Source: Pseudacidovorax intermedius
GTDB taxonomy: Bacteria > Pseudomonadota > Gammaproteobacteria > Burkholderiales > Burkholderiaceae_C
Length of the DNA: 34,538 nt
Direction of reading: 5' to 3'
Assembly (NCBI RefSeq): GCF_001476815.1
Contig: NZ_LDSL01000068.1
Location: 1-34,538, forward strand
A model generated the notes under the pieces. The model did not search any database. It was not told where the DNA came from and saw only the letters and a program-made list of their open reading frames with translations. The translations under genes were made by a program, and so were the position numbers. This document shows positions 25,156-33,520 of the stretch, piece after piece (the stretch's first letter is position 1; each line of letters opens with the position of its first letter).

Positions 25156-25872
25156 ATGGCACAGACTCTGTTGAAAGTGAGCGGCCTGAAGGTCGCGTAC
25201 GGCGGCATCCAGGCCGTCAAGGGCGTGGACTTCGAGGTGCGCGAGGGCGAGCTGGTGTCGCTGATCGGCTCCAACGGCGCCGGCAAGACCACCACCATGA
25301 AGGCCATCACCGGCACGCTGCCCGCGCTGGGCGGCGACATCGAGTTCATGGGCAAGTCCATCAAGGGCCGCGGCGCCTGGGACCTGGTCAAGGAAGGCCT
25401 GGTGATGGTGCCGGAAGGCCGCGGCGTGTTCACGCGCATGACCATCACCGAGAACCTGCAGATCGGCGCCTACACGCGCAGCGACAAGGCCGGCATCGCG
25501 CAGGACATCGACCGGGTGTTCACGACCTTCCCGCGTTTGAAGGAACGCGCCACGCAGCTGGCCGGCACCATGTCCGGCGGCGAGCAGCAGATGCTGGCCA
25601 TGGGCCGCGCGCTGATGGCCCGGCCCAACGTGCTGCTGCTGGACGAGCCCACCATGGGCCTGTCGCCCATCATGTGCGACAAGATCTTCGAGGTGGTCAA
25701 GCAGGTCTACGACCAGGGCGTGACGGTGTTGCTGGTGGAGCAGAACGCCAGCCGCGCGCTGCAGATCGCCGACCGCGGCTACGTCATGGAGTCGGGCCTG
25801 ATCACCATGAGCGGCGACGCCAAGGTGATGTTGAACGACCCGAAGGTGCGCGCGGCCTATCTGGGCGAGTGA
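25156..25872 (+). CDS. livF: Branched-chain amino acid ABC transporter ATPase LivF
   Basis: Second ATPase of the importer, 238 residues. Seen: Walker A GSNGAGKTTTMKAITG, the LivF block VMVPEGRGVFTRMTITENLQIGAY, signature MSGGEQQMLAMGRAL, Walker B VLLLDEPTMGLSP and the H-loop-like switch VEQNASRALQIADRGYVMESG, in which the histidine position is N, as is normal for LivF. AAAGG lies before the ATG. It ends the operon; no periplasmic binding protein gene follows. Two hairpins follow the stop, the second a clear terminator. Confidence 0.96.
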   Translation: MAQTLLKVSGLKVAYGGIQAVKGVDFEVREGELVSLIGSNGAGKTTTMKAITGTLPALGGDIEFMGKSIKGRGAWDLVKEGLVMVPEGRGVFTRMTITENLQIGAYTRSDKAGIAQDIDRVFTTFPRLKERATQLAGTMSGGEQQMLAMGRALMARPNVLLLDEPTMGLSPIMCDKIFEVVKQVYDQGVTVLLVEQNASRALQIADRGYVMESGLITMSGDAKVMLNDPKVRAAYLGE

Positions 25873-25879
25873 GCCTGGA

Positions 25880-25901
25880 GCGGCGGCCCGAAGGCCGCCG
25901 C
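25880..25901. repeat. GC-rich hairpin directly after livF
   Basis: GCGGCGGCC and GGCCGCCGC around a CGAA tetraloop, beginning seven bases after the livF stop and 12 bases before the terminator. With no T run of its own it may protect the mRNA 3' end. Confidence 0.6.
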
Positions 25902-25912
25902 GGCTGCAACAA

Positions 25913-25948
25913 GAAAACGGGCCGCGCTTTCGCCGGCCCGTTTTCTTT
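25913..25948. terminator. Intrinsic terminator of livHMGF, probably bidirectional
   Basis: GAAAACGGGCC and GGCCCGTTTTC form an 11-bp perfect stem, extended inward by GCG and CGC, followed by TTT. It lies 41 bases after livF and 63 bases beyond the stop of the convergent Bug gene, so it can serve both. Confidence 0.92.
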
Positions 25949-26010
25949 GTGCGTTGCCGATGCCGCCACGCCGCGATACGGCGCCCGGCAGGCCCGTGGC
26001 GCTGGCGAAC

Positions 26011-26991
26011 TCAGTCCACCTTCGCGCCGGTGGCCTTCACCACCTGCTCGTACTTCGCCAGTTCGCTCTTCATGAAGGCCCCGAACTGCTCGGGTGTGGT
26101 CGGCACCGGCTCGGCGAAAAGGGCGGCGAAGCGGGTCTTCGTTTCCGGGGCGTTGAGTGCATCGACGAAGACACGGTTCAGCCGCTCCAGCACGTCGCGC
26201 GGCGTGCCGGCCGGCGCCACCAGGCCCCACCAGGTGTCGATGGCGAAGCCCTTGAGCGTGTCCGCCACCGGCGGCACCTCCGGCAGGAAGGGGCTGCGCT
26301 GCAGCGTGGTCACGGCCAGGGCCTTGAGCTTGCCGCCCCGGATGTTGGGCGCCGCGGTAGCCAGGTTGTCGAAGTTGAAGTCCACCTGGCCGCTCAGCAG
26401 GGCCAATTGCGCCGGGTTGCCGCCGTTGTAGGGAATGTGCACGGCGAAGATGCCGGCCGCCTTCTTGAACATCTCGCCCGCCAGGTGGCCGGCGCTGCCG
26501 TTGCCGCCGCTGCCGTAGTTCAGCTTGGCCGGGTTGGCCTTGGCATAGGCGATCAGGTCTTTCAGGTTGTTGATCTTCAGCCGCTGCGCCGTCTCGGCAT
26601 TCATCACCAGCACGTTGGGCACCCGCACCATCTGCGTGATGGGCGCGAAGTCGGTGGCCGCGTTGTATGGCATGCGGCTGTACAGCCAGGGGTTGACCGC
26701 GTTGGTCGCCGTGGCGGCGATGCCGATGGTCAGCCCGTCCGGCGCGGCCTTGGCCACCATGTCGGCGCCGATGTTGCCGCCGGCGCCCGGCTTGTTGTCG
26801 ATGATGATCGGGCCGCCCAGGGCATCCTTGGCCCGCTCGGCCAGCGCACGGGCCGTGACGTCGATGGGGCCGCCGGCGGCATAGGGCACCACCAGGCGGA
26901 TGGGGCGGTTGTCGGCGCGTGCCAGGAAGGGCAGGGCGGCGCTGGCGGCCAGCAGGGACAGCACGGGGCGGCGGGTGATGGGATGGCTCAT
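26011..26991 (-). CDS. Bug/TctC-family periplasmic substrate-binding protein
   Basis: Periplasmic receptor of the Bug family, greatly expanded in Burkholderiales and binding carboxylates or related small acids. The 326-residue precursor has a signal peptide with a twin-arginine-like start (TRRPVLSLLAASAALPFLARA). The mature part shows the family phrases IRLVVPYAAGGPIDVTAR, IIDNKPGAGGNIGADMVAKA, NYGSGGNGSAGHLAGEMFK, VPYNGG-like HIPYNGGNPAQLALLSGQVD, and WWGLVAPAGTP. The start at 26991 (MSHPITRR) gives a normal signal sequence; the ATG at 27096 does not. No TctA/TctB transporter genes are adjacent, which is usual for orphan Bug receptors. The ligand is unknown. Confidence 0.93.
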   Translation of the reverse strand: MSHPITRRPVLSLLAASAALPFLARADNRPIRLVVPYAAGGPIDVTARALAERAKDALGGPIIIDNKPGAGGNIGADMVAKAAPDGLTIGIAATATNAVNPWLYSRMPYNAATDFAPITQMVRVPNVLVMNAETAQRLKINNLKDLIAYAKANPAKLNYGSGGNGSAGHLAGEMFKKAAGIFAVHIPYNGGNPAQLALLSGQVDFNFDNLATAAPNIRGGKLKALAVTTLQRSPFLPEVPPVADTLKGFAIDTWWGLVAPAGTPRDVLERLNRVFVDALNAPETKTRFAALFAEPVPTTPEQFGAFMKSELAKYEQVVKATGAKVD

Positions 26992-27031
26992 GGTCTTGTC
27001 TCTTGGCTCGTTGTGGATGTTCGAAGCGGGC

Positions 27032-27101
27032 GCGCGGTGCGATGTGCCTCGTGCGCGGACGCCGGGTTCAGGGCGGGGCGTCGTGGCGCGAGGCACCGCG
27101 C
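27032..27101. repeat. Interrupted long inverted repeat between two minus-strand genes
   Basis: The 13-base arm CGAGGCACCGCGC at 27089-27101 pairs with GCGCGG plus TGCCTCG at 27032-27051, leaving a 7-base bulge (TGCGATG). The loop is about 37 bases. It lies just after the stop of the reductase and before the Bug start. No T run follows, so it is not a standard terminator. Confidence 0.5.
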
Positions 27102-27117
27102 CCTGCCCAGGGGCCGC

Positions 27118-28167
27118 TCAGGGCGCCGCCTTGTCGGCCTCGGAGGTGAAGGCGTCGGCGAAGAATTCCTCTTCGGGCAGCCCGCCCTGGGCCACGTAGT
27201 CGCGCTGCGCCGACTGCACCACCACCGGCGCGCCGCAGGCATAGACCTGGTGGCCCGACAGGTCGGGCGTGTCTTCCAGCACGGCCTGGTGGACGAAGCC
27301 GGTGCGGCCGGTCCAGTTGTCTTCGGGCACGGCGTTGCTCACCACCGGCACGTAGCGCAGCTGCGGCATCTCGGCCAGCTGCTCGCGGATCCAGCCGTCC
27401 ATGTACAGGTCCTGCGGCCGGCGGCCGCCCCAGTACAGCGTCGCGGGCCGCTCGATGCGCTTGAACTTCATGTGCTCGATCAGCGCCTTGATCGGCGCGA
27501 AGCCGGTGCCCGAGGCCAGCAGCACGATGGGCTTGGCGCTGTCCTCGCGCAGGAAGAAGCTGCCGTAGGGGCCTTCGACGCGCAGGATCTCTTTTTCCTT
27601 CATCGCGCCGAACACGTGGTCGGTGAACTTGCCGCCGGGCATGTGGCGGATGTGCAGCTCGATGCCGGTGCCGGGCTCGGCCAGCGTGTGCGGCGCATTG
27701 GCCATCGAGTAGCTGCGCCGGGCGCCGTCGCGCAGCAGGAACTCGACGTACTGGCCGGCGTGGAACTTCATCGGCTCGCCGGCCGGCAGCTGCAGGCGCA
27801 GCTGCATCACGTCGTGCGACAGGCGCACCAGCGTCTGCACGCGCACCGGCATCTTGCGGATGGGGAAGGCGTCGGCATTGACCACCTGGCGCGATTCGAG
27901 CACCACGTCGCTGGTGGCGTGGGCGCGGCAGGTCAGGATGTAGCCGGCCGCGGCTTCCTCGGCGCTGAGGGCCTTGGACTGGTAGGCCTCCATCGTCACC
28001 TCGCCCGAAAGCTTCTTGCATTTGCACGAGCCGCAGGCGCCGTCCTTGCAGCCGTAGGGCAGGCCGATGCCCTGGCGGATGCCGGCGGAGAGGATGGATT
28101 CGCCGGCCTCGGCGTCGAAGCGGCGCCCGCTGGGCTCCACGCTCACGGAGAACACGGTGTCGGACAT
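27118..28167 (-). CDS. 2Fe-2S ferredoxin / FAD / NAD(P)H reductase (AscD/RfbI-like)
   Basis: Electron-transfer flavoprotein of 349 residues with three modules. The N-terminal plant-type ferredoxin (1-90) has cluster cysteines C40, C45, C48 (GCKDGACGSC) and C80 (ILTCRAH). The FAD domain shows RRSYSMANAPH, and the NAD(P)H domain LLASGTGFAPIKALIEHM and YACGAPVVVQSAQ. Such proteins are usually labelled CDP-6-deoxy-delta-3,4-glucoseen reductase, after AscD/E3 of dideoxysugar synthesis. No sugar-nucleotide genes are near, so that name probably over-specifies; it may be a general reductase for an unknown oxygenase or radical partner. It is divergent from a YeeZ-like SDR. Confidence 0.88.
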   Translation of the reverse strand: MSDTVFSVSVEPSGRRFDAEAGESILSAGIRQGIGLPYGCKDGACGSCKCKKLSGEVTMEAYQSKALSAEEAAAGYILTCRAHATSDVVLESRQVVNADAFPIRKMPVRVQTLVRLSHDVMQLRLQLPAGEPMKFHAGQYVEFLLRDGARRSYSMANAPHTLAEPGTGIELHIRHMPGGKFTDHVFGAMKEKEILRVEGPYGSFFLREDSAKPIVLLASGTGFAPIKALIEHMKFKRIERPATLYWGGRRPQDLYMDGWIREQLAEMPQLRYVPVVSNAVPEDNWTGRTGFVHQAVLEDTPDLSGHQVYACGAPVVVQSAQRDYVAQGGLPEEEFFADAFTSEADKAAP

Positions 28168-28252
28168 GGGTGGGTATTCTTCGGGGGTTGTGCCGGCGCT
28201 GGCGCCGCGTGGGGCGGGCGCGGCCGGTCAAGACTGCGGAAAGCCCTCGATT

Positions 28253-29191
28253 TTGCCTTCAAACCGTCTTCCCCTCGGTGCGCTGCCGGCGCGCTTTCGC
28301 CGTGCGCGGCTGCTCGTCGTCGGCTGCGGCGACGTGGGCCAGCGCGTGCTGCGCCAGCTGGGCGGGCGGCTGCGCGTGCTGGCGCTGACCTCGTCGCCCG
28401 AGCGGGTGCCGGCCCTGCGCGCGGCGGGTGCCGTGCCGCTGGTGGGCGATCTGGACCGACCCGCCACGCTCCGCCGGCTGGCCGGCCTGGCGACACGCGT
28501 GCTGCACCTGGCCCCGCCGCCGCGCGAGTCGGCCGGCGGTGCCGACCGCGACACGCGCACCCGGGCGCTGCTGCAGGCGCTGGCCGCACGCGGCGCGGTG
28601 GCCGCGCCGGACGTGCTGGTATACGGCTCCACCACCGGCGTCTACGGCGACTGCGGCGGCGCCTGGATCGACGAGACGCGCGCCGTCGTGCCTGCCACCG
28701 CCCGCGGCCGCCGCCGCGTCGACGCGGAACGCGCGGTGCGCGGCTTCGGGGCGCGCGGCACGCGGGTGAGCATCCTGCGCATCCCGGGCATCTACGCGCC
28801 CGACCGGCCCGCCGGAACGCCGCGCGAACGACTGCTGCGCGCCACGCCGGCCTTGCGGGTGGAAGACGACGTCTACACCAACCACATTCACGCGGAGGAC
28901 CTGGCCCGCGCCTGCATCGCGGCGCTGTTCCGGGGCCGGCCGCAGCGCGTGTATCACGCGAGCGACGACACGCAGCTGCGCATGGGCGAGTACTTCGACC
29001 TGGCGGCCGACCTGTACGGCCTGCCGCGTCCGCCACGCCTGTCGCGCGCCGAAGCGGCCGCGCAGCTGTCGCCCATGCAGATGAGCTTCATGGCCGAATC
29101 GCGCCGGCTGCGCAACCGGCGGCTGAAGGACGAGTTGCGGGTGCGGCTGGCGTGGCACGACGTGGCACAGGGCCTGGAGGCTGGCCGCTAG
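28253..29191 (+). CDS. Atypical SDR / NAD-dependent epimerase-like protein (YeeZ-like)
   Basis: Rossmann-fold protein of about 312 residues. Seen: nucleotide-binding LLVVGCGDVGQRVLRQLGG, then GDLDRPATLRRLAGLATRVLHLAPPP, VYGSTTGVYGDCGGAWIDET, and NHIHAEDLARACIAALF, YHASDD. Where active SDRs have YxxxK, this has R-rich sequence (ARGRRRVDAE), so a dehydrogenase or epimerase reaction is doubtful; it resembles E. coli YeeZ, whose role is unclear. The start is uncertain: TTG at 28253 (LPSNRLPLG) lies behind GGAAAG, while ATG at 28166 would overlap the divergent reductase start. The C-terminus is arginine-rich. Confidence 0.8.
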   Translation: MPSNRLPLGALPARFRRARLLVVGCGDVGQRVLRQLGGRLRVLALTSSPERVPALRAAGAVPLVGDLDRPATLRRLAGLATRVLHLAPPPRESAGGADRDTRTRALLQALAARGAVAAPDVLVYGSTTGVYGDCGGAWIDETRAVVPATARGRRRVDAERAVRGFGARGTRVSILRIPGIYAPDRPAGTPRERLLRATPALRVEDDVYTNHIHAEDLARACIAALFRGRPQRVYHASDDTQLRMGEYFDLAADLYGLPRPPRLSRAEAAAQLSPMQMSFMAESRRLRNRRLKDELRVRLAWHDVAQGLEAGR

Positions 29192-29257
29192 CCGCAGCCA
29201 CGCGTCGCGACGGGCTCAGCCGCTGCCGCACCCGTTGCGCGCCACCGCCGTGCTCCG

Positions 29258-31456
29258 TCACGACGCCTTGGCCACGTGGCCGTAGCAGGCCTTGAGCTTC
29301 TCCCAGTCGTAGAAGTGCTGCGTGCCCGATACGCGGGCGCCGTCGCAGCCGGCCTTGAAGTCGGTCTCGCGCTCGTTGTAGAGCATCTTGACCAGCAGCG
29401 TGCCGGCGCCGTTGCGGTACACGTCCCACTGCATGTTGGCCGCCATGGGCGAGACGTACTCGCCGCGCCAGGGGTTGTTCGCCCAGGCGTAGGTCTGCGC
29501 CACCGGCACCTGCTGCAGCACGTTCTTCAGGCCCATGCGCGAGGCGAAGGGAATCATGATCTCGGCATGGGCGAAGCGCAGCTTGGCCGCGTGCGACAGG
29601 TCGCCGCGGGCGATGGCGTCGACCTCGTTGAACAGGTCGTCCACCAGGATCTGCGCCATCTTGTAGGTGGCCTCGCCCTTCTCGGTGATGCCGGGGCCCT
29701 TGTCGTAGAAGTCGGAGGTGTCGTTGGCCTCGGCGAAGAACTTCGCCTGTTCGACGGGCATGTAGGGCGTGAAGTCGACGCCGGCCTCGGCCTTCATGGC
29801 GGGCGCGATCACGTACAGCTCGTACAGCAGCGCACCGGCATCGCCCAGGCCCTTGATGGTGGTCTTGCCGTCGCCCGGGAGCGTGCTGCTGAACTTGCCG
29901 TCGCTGCTGGTGTAGGTGTAGCTGCCGGTGTTGGCGAAGGCGTAGCTGCCGTTGTCGATCCTGTCGACGAAGGACTGCGTGAACAGGCGCCGCAGCAGGG
30001 CGCGGCCGGCGGCGCGGGCAGCGTCGCTGGTGAACAGGCCGGCCTGCTTGGCCAGCAAGTCGGCATCGGCGGCCTTGTACTTCTGGTAGGCTTGGCTGTC
30101 CTGGTAGGTGGTGTAGCGCGCGTCGGCCGTGCTGGTGACCAGGTCGGTGGCCTTCACCAGCTTGTGGAAGTACAGCAGGAAGCGGTCGGTGCCGGCCGGC
30201 TGGGCGACGGCGCTGCCCGTGTCGGGGTAGGGCGCCGGTGCCGGCGGATAGCTGACCAGGCCGGCCAGCGCGGGCTTGAGCGACTGCACGAAGAAGTTGC
30301 CGCTGTCCACCGCCCGGTCCACGCCGGAGGTGACGGTGACGATCTGCCGAGGGGCGCTGCCGGCGGCGTCGCCCACCTGCTTCCAGAAGGCGCTCTGGCG
30401 CTGCAGCATGCGGCGCGCGAGCTGGGTGTGTTCCTGGATGCCCAGCTGCGTCTCGTTGCCGTAGCCGGGCGTGGAGATGCCGGCCACGCCGTAGCCGAGC
30501 AGGAAGTTGGCTTTCATGATCGCCAGCACGTCCGCGCCCAGCTGCTGGCCCAGCGGCGTGAGCGCGCCGTCGGCCTGGGCCTTGGCCCACATGTTGTAGA
30601 CCGCCAGGTCGTACTTCAGGCTGGAGAGGCCGCGCGAGCCATGGCGCGCCACCAGCTGCACGGCCACGGGGCTGAAGCCGGCGGGCGCGGCCTCGTAGCT
30701 GCTGACGTCCTGCTGCGGCCGGTAGGGCGCCTTGGTCTGGTAGTAGCGGTCGGTCAGCGCCGCGGCGGCCAGCGTGGCGCGCAGGTCGGCGCCGCTGCCG
30801 GCGTCGGCCAGGGCGCGGCGGATGCGGCCGAGGGTTTCGTCGGAGCCGGCCTTCAGCGCTGCCTGGTCGGTGGCGTCGGCCTCGCGGTTGAAGTCGCCCA
30901 GCAGCTTGGCGGCCGGCACGCCGGTGGCGAGCGCGACCTTGGCGACCGCGGCGGAGAAGGCCAGCCCGCCTTCCATCTCGGCCACGACGGCGGTGGAGAA
31001 GGCGGAGAGGACGCCCGGCGCCTCTTTGGGCGCGCGCAGCACGAGTCGCTGGGCGACGGGCCGTGCGGTGCCGGTGGCGGGCTCGAATTCGACGGCATCG
31101 GTGCCGATTTCGGCCAGCAGCGCGCCGGGTGCCGCGGCCAGCGTGAAGCGGCCGTCGTCGCCGGTGCGGGCGGTGGGCTCGCCGTCGTCGCAGCGCAGGT
31201 TGGCGTTGGTGTCGAGGCAGACCTTCGCGTTGCGGAAGTAGCTGCCGACGACCACGCCGCTGGTGGTGGGGGCCGCGGTGCTGGCGGCCGGTGCGGTGCC
31301 GGTGGCGGCGCCGGCGGGGGAGGTGGCGGTTCCGGCGCTGCTGCTGCTGCTGCCGGTGCCGGTGAAAGTCACGTTGCCGTGGCTGCCGCCACCGCAGGCG
31401 GCCAGCAACAGGGCGAGGGTCGAGGCCGCGCCGGCGGCCAGGGGATGGAGACGCAT
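29258..31456 (-). CDS. Histidine acid phosphatase (MINPP/phytase-like) lipoprotein
   Basis: Predicted exported phosphomonoesterase of 732 residues. The N-terminus ends in a lipobox (LLLAAC, Cys21), then a Ser/Ala/Thr-rich linker (30-66) and a small domain with VCLDTNANLRCDDGEP and RTGDDGRFTL (about 67-106), a calcium-binding or carboxypeptidase-regulatory-like pattern. The phosphatase part begins near 260: RHGSRG (271-276) supplies the nucleophile histidine and HAE (about 630-632, in LRFAHAEIMIPFASRMG) is the distal motif of multiple inositol polyphosphate phosphatases. It is much longer than usual MINPP (about 480-500). RHGxRxP lacks its proline. The start at 31456 is chosen for the signal peptide; an ATG at 31519 is possible. 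It lies 99 bases after SulP and may be co-transcribed. The substrate is inferred. Confidence 0.83.
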   Translation of the reverse strand: MRLHPLAAGAASTLALLLAACGGGSHGNVTFTGTGSSSSSAGTATSPAGAATGTAPAASTAAPTTSGVVVGSYFRNAKVCLDTNANLRCDDGEPTARTGDDGRFTLAAAPGALLAEIGTDAVEFEPATGTARPVAQRLVLRAPKEAPGVLSAFSTAVVAEMEGGLAFSAAVAKVALATGVPAAKLLGDFNREADATDQAALKAGSDETLGRIRRALADAGSGADLRATLAAAALTDRYYQTKAPYRPQQDVSSYEAAPAGFSPVAVQLVARHGSRGLSSLKYDLAVYNMWAKAQADGALTPLGQQLGADVLAIMKANFLLGYGVAGISTPGYGNETQLGIQEHTQLARRMLQRQSAFWKQVGDAAGSAPRQIVTVTSGVDRAVDSGNFFVQSLKPALAGLVSYPPAPAPYPDTGSAVAQPAGTDRFLLYFHKLVKATDLVTSTADARYTTYQDSQAYQKYKAADADLLAKQAGLFTSDAARAAGRALLRRLFTQSFVDRIDNGSYAFANTGSYTYTSSDGKFSSTLPGDGKTTIKGLGDAGALLYELYVIAPAMKAEAGVDFTPYMPVEQAKFFAEANDTSDFYDKGPGITEKGEATYKMAQILVDDLFNEVDAIARGDLSHAAKLRFAHAEIMIPFASRMGLKNVLQQVPVAQTYAWANNPWRGEYVSPMAANMQWDVYRNGAGTLLVKMLYNERETDFKAGCDGARVSGTQHFYDWEKLKACYGHVAKAS

Positions 31457-31555
31457 GTTGTCGTGCCGTATGGCGTCCGGGGGGAGGGACGCCGACGGTA
31501 GCGACGGGGCGTGACACACGGGTGACGCGGGCGCCGCCCCGGCCCGCGCGCCGCG

Positions 31556-33280
31556 CTAGTGGATGTCCGCCGTCCCGGCCTGCGCCAGTGCGGCGAGCGC
31601 CTCGCCGTCCGTGCGGTACTGCATGAACAGCGGCCCCGGCGCCAGCAGCCCGGCGCGCTCCAGCACCTGCTGCGCCGGCAGCTTGAGGCCCGACAGGTGC
31701 AGCTGCATGCCGCGACCTTCCAGCAGGCGGCGGATGTTGGCAAACACCTCCGCGCCGGTCAGGTCCACGCGGTTGATCGGCTGGGCGAACAGGCACACGC
31801 GGCGCAGGCCGGGCTGGCGCGCCAGCGCCTCGGTGATGTGGCGCTCCAGTGTGCTGGCGGAGGCGAAGTCCAGTTCCGCATCCATGCGCAGCGCGTACAG
31901 GTCGGGCGCCAGCGGCGGCAGGTGCCACAGGTGGCGGTCGCGCAGGCTGCCGTCCGGATGCAGCCCCACCTCGATGATGCGCGGATGCAGGTGGCGGTAC
32001 ATGTAGTGCGACAGCGCCGCCAGCAGCCCGCCCAGCACGCCCCAGTAGATGGCCGGCGCCGTGGCGATGGTCAGCAGGAAGGTGCCGAACGCGATGCCCG
32101 CCTCGATGCGCGAGATGCGCCACAGCTGCACGAAAGCGGTCGGCTTGAGCAGCCCGATGGTGGCCGTCGCCACGATGGCCGCCAGCACCGCCTGCGGCAC
32201 GTGGTAGAGCAGCGGCATGGCCCACAGCAGCGCCACCGCCACCACCGCCACGTTGAACAGCGTGGCCCACTGCGTCTGCGCGCCGGCATAGAGCGTGATG
32301 GCCGAACGCGAGAAGGACGAGCTGGTCGGGAAGCTGCCTGTCAGGCCCGAGGCGATCTTGGCCAGGCCCTGGCCGATCAGGTCCTGGTTCTCGTTCCAGA
32401 GCTTGCCGGCGCGGGCGTTGTCGACCTTGGCGCTGGAGGCGGTCTCCAGGAAGCTCACGAGCGTGATCAGGAAGGCCGGCAGCAGCAGCGTGCCCAGCTC
32501 CTGCCAGCCGAGCAGGCGCGGCAGGTAGAAGTGCGGCAGCCCGCCCGGCAGCCGGCCCACCACGGCGCCGCCCCCCAGCGCATAGCCCAGCAGCCAGCTG
32601 ACCAGCGCCGTGCCCGCCACCAGCAGCATGGTGGTCGGCAGCCGGGGCGACAGCCGCTTGCCGAAGAACAGCATCGCCATGCTGCCCAGCCCGAAGCCGA
32701 TGGCGACGAAGTCCGGCAGCGGCCCTTCCAGCACCTGCAGCGGCGTGCGGCCGGTGTAGCCCAGCAGCGCGGGCAGTTGCGACAGGGTGATCAACACGGC
32801 CGCGCCCTGGGTGAAGCCCATCAGTACCGGCGAGTTGACCAGCCGCAGCAGCCAGCCGAAGCGCGCGGCGCCCAGCAGCATCTGCATGACGCCCGACAGC
32901 AGCGTCAGCCACACCGCCAGCGACACCCATTCGGCGCTGCCCGGCACTGCCATGGGCGCCAGCGTGGCGCCCACCAGCAGGCTGGTGAGTGCCGTCGGCC
33001 CCACCGACAGCCGGGCCGACGAACTGAACAGCACCGCGATCAGCGCCGGCAGCAGCGCGGCATAGATGCCGGTGACCAGCGGCATGCCCGCCAGCGCGGC
33101 GTAGGCCACGCCCTGCGGGATCACCATCAGCGCGACCGTCAGGCCCGCCAGGGCTTCGTTGGCGAGCAGGCCGCGCGTGGGGCGTGGCCAGTTCAGGAAG
33201 GGCAGCCAGTGCCTCAGGTGACGGCTGCGGCCCGTGGGCGCGGAGGGGGGAGGGGAGTCGGGCTCGGGGATTGCGGTCAT
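31556..33280 (-). CDS. SulP-family anion transporter with STAS domain
   Basis: Inner-membrane transporter of 574 residues in the SulP (SLC26-like) family, carrying sulphate, bicarbonate or other anions. Seen: the N-terminal signature EALAGLTVALMVIPQGVAYAALAGMPLVTGIYAALLP, about 10-14 membrane spans, the SulP block SSSFSRSAITLYAGAQTQWA, and a C-terminal cytoplasmic STAS domain (about 450-560: LYALRMDAELDFASASTLERHI, NRVDLTGAEVFANI). It is followed on the same strand by the phosphatase gene. A GACAATCG word 36 bases upstream may be its -10. Substrate specificity is not readable from sequence; BicA-type bicarbonate and sulphate transport are both possible. Confidence 0.94.
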   Translation of the reverse strand: MTAIPEPDSPPPSAPTGRSRHLRHWLPFLNWPRPTRGLLANEALAGLTVALMVIPQGVAYAALAGMPLVTGIYAALLPALIAVLFSSSARLSVGPTALTSLLVGATLAPMAVPGSAEWVSLAVWLTLLSGVMQMLLGAARFGWLLRLVNSPVLMGFTQGAAVLITLSQLPALLGYTGRTPLQVLEGPLPDFVAIGFGLGSMAMLFFGKRLSPRLPTTMLLVAGTALVSWLLGYALGGGAVVGRLPGGLPHFYLPRLLGWQELGTLLLPAFLITLVSFLETASSAKVDNARAGKLWNENQDLIGQGLAKIASGLTGSFPTSSSFSRSAITLYAGAQTQWATLFNVAVVAVALLWAMPLLYHVPQAVLAAIVATATIGLLKPTAFVQLWRISRIEAGIAFGTFLLTIATAPAIYWGVLGGLLAALSHYMYRHLHPRIIEVGLHPDGSLRDRHLWHLPPLAPDLYALRMDAELDFASASTLERHITEALARQPGLRRVCLFAQPINRVDLTGAEVFANIRRLLEGRGMQLHLSGLKLPAQQVLERAGLLAPGPLFMQYRTDGEALAALAQAGTADIH

Positions 33281-33316
33281 GAGGCAGGCACCGCCATCCA
33301 GCGACGGTGTCGGGCG

Positions 33317-33322
33317 ATTGTC
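33317..33322 (-). promoter_or_regulatory. Putative -10 element of the SulP gene
   Basis: GACAAT on the minus strand (in CCGACAATCGCC), 36 bases before the SulP ATG, third occurrence of GACAATCG just upstream of a gene in this window. The -35 region is not convincing. Confidence 0.4.
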
Positions 33323-33520
33323 GGCCCAGCGGTAGCTGCTCCGGCGTCATGCCGGTGTCGGCCGGACTCGCGCGCATCTCCGCCAAGGCGCAAAGCCGAC
33401 GCAGCAGGAAGTATCCGAGGGCCGCGGAGCAGGCCATGACCAATGCAGGCTGACGCCATCCATCGCCGGAGGCCATTGATCACCCCGACAACACAAGGCC
33501 GCCGAGCAGGCCACGCCAGT

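Noticed and set aside
25954-29295. A 1113-codon plus-strand open frame opposite the Bug and reductase genes
   Set aside because: Antisense to two recognisable genes; composition is that of a shadow frame.
29088-33476. A 1462-codon open frame on the minus strand over SulP and the phosphatase
   Set aside because: Out of frame with two well-supported genes and of low complexity. Its first 30 residues in the gap (33380-33476) are hydrophobic, but no ribosome site or homology supports a small gene.
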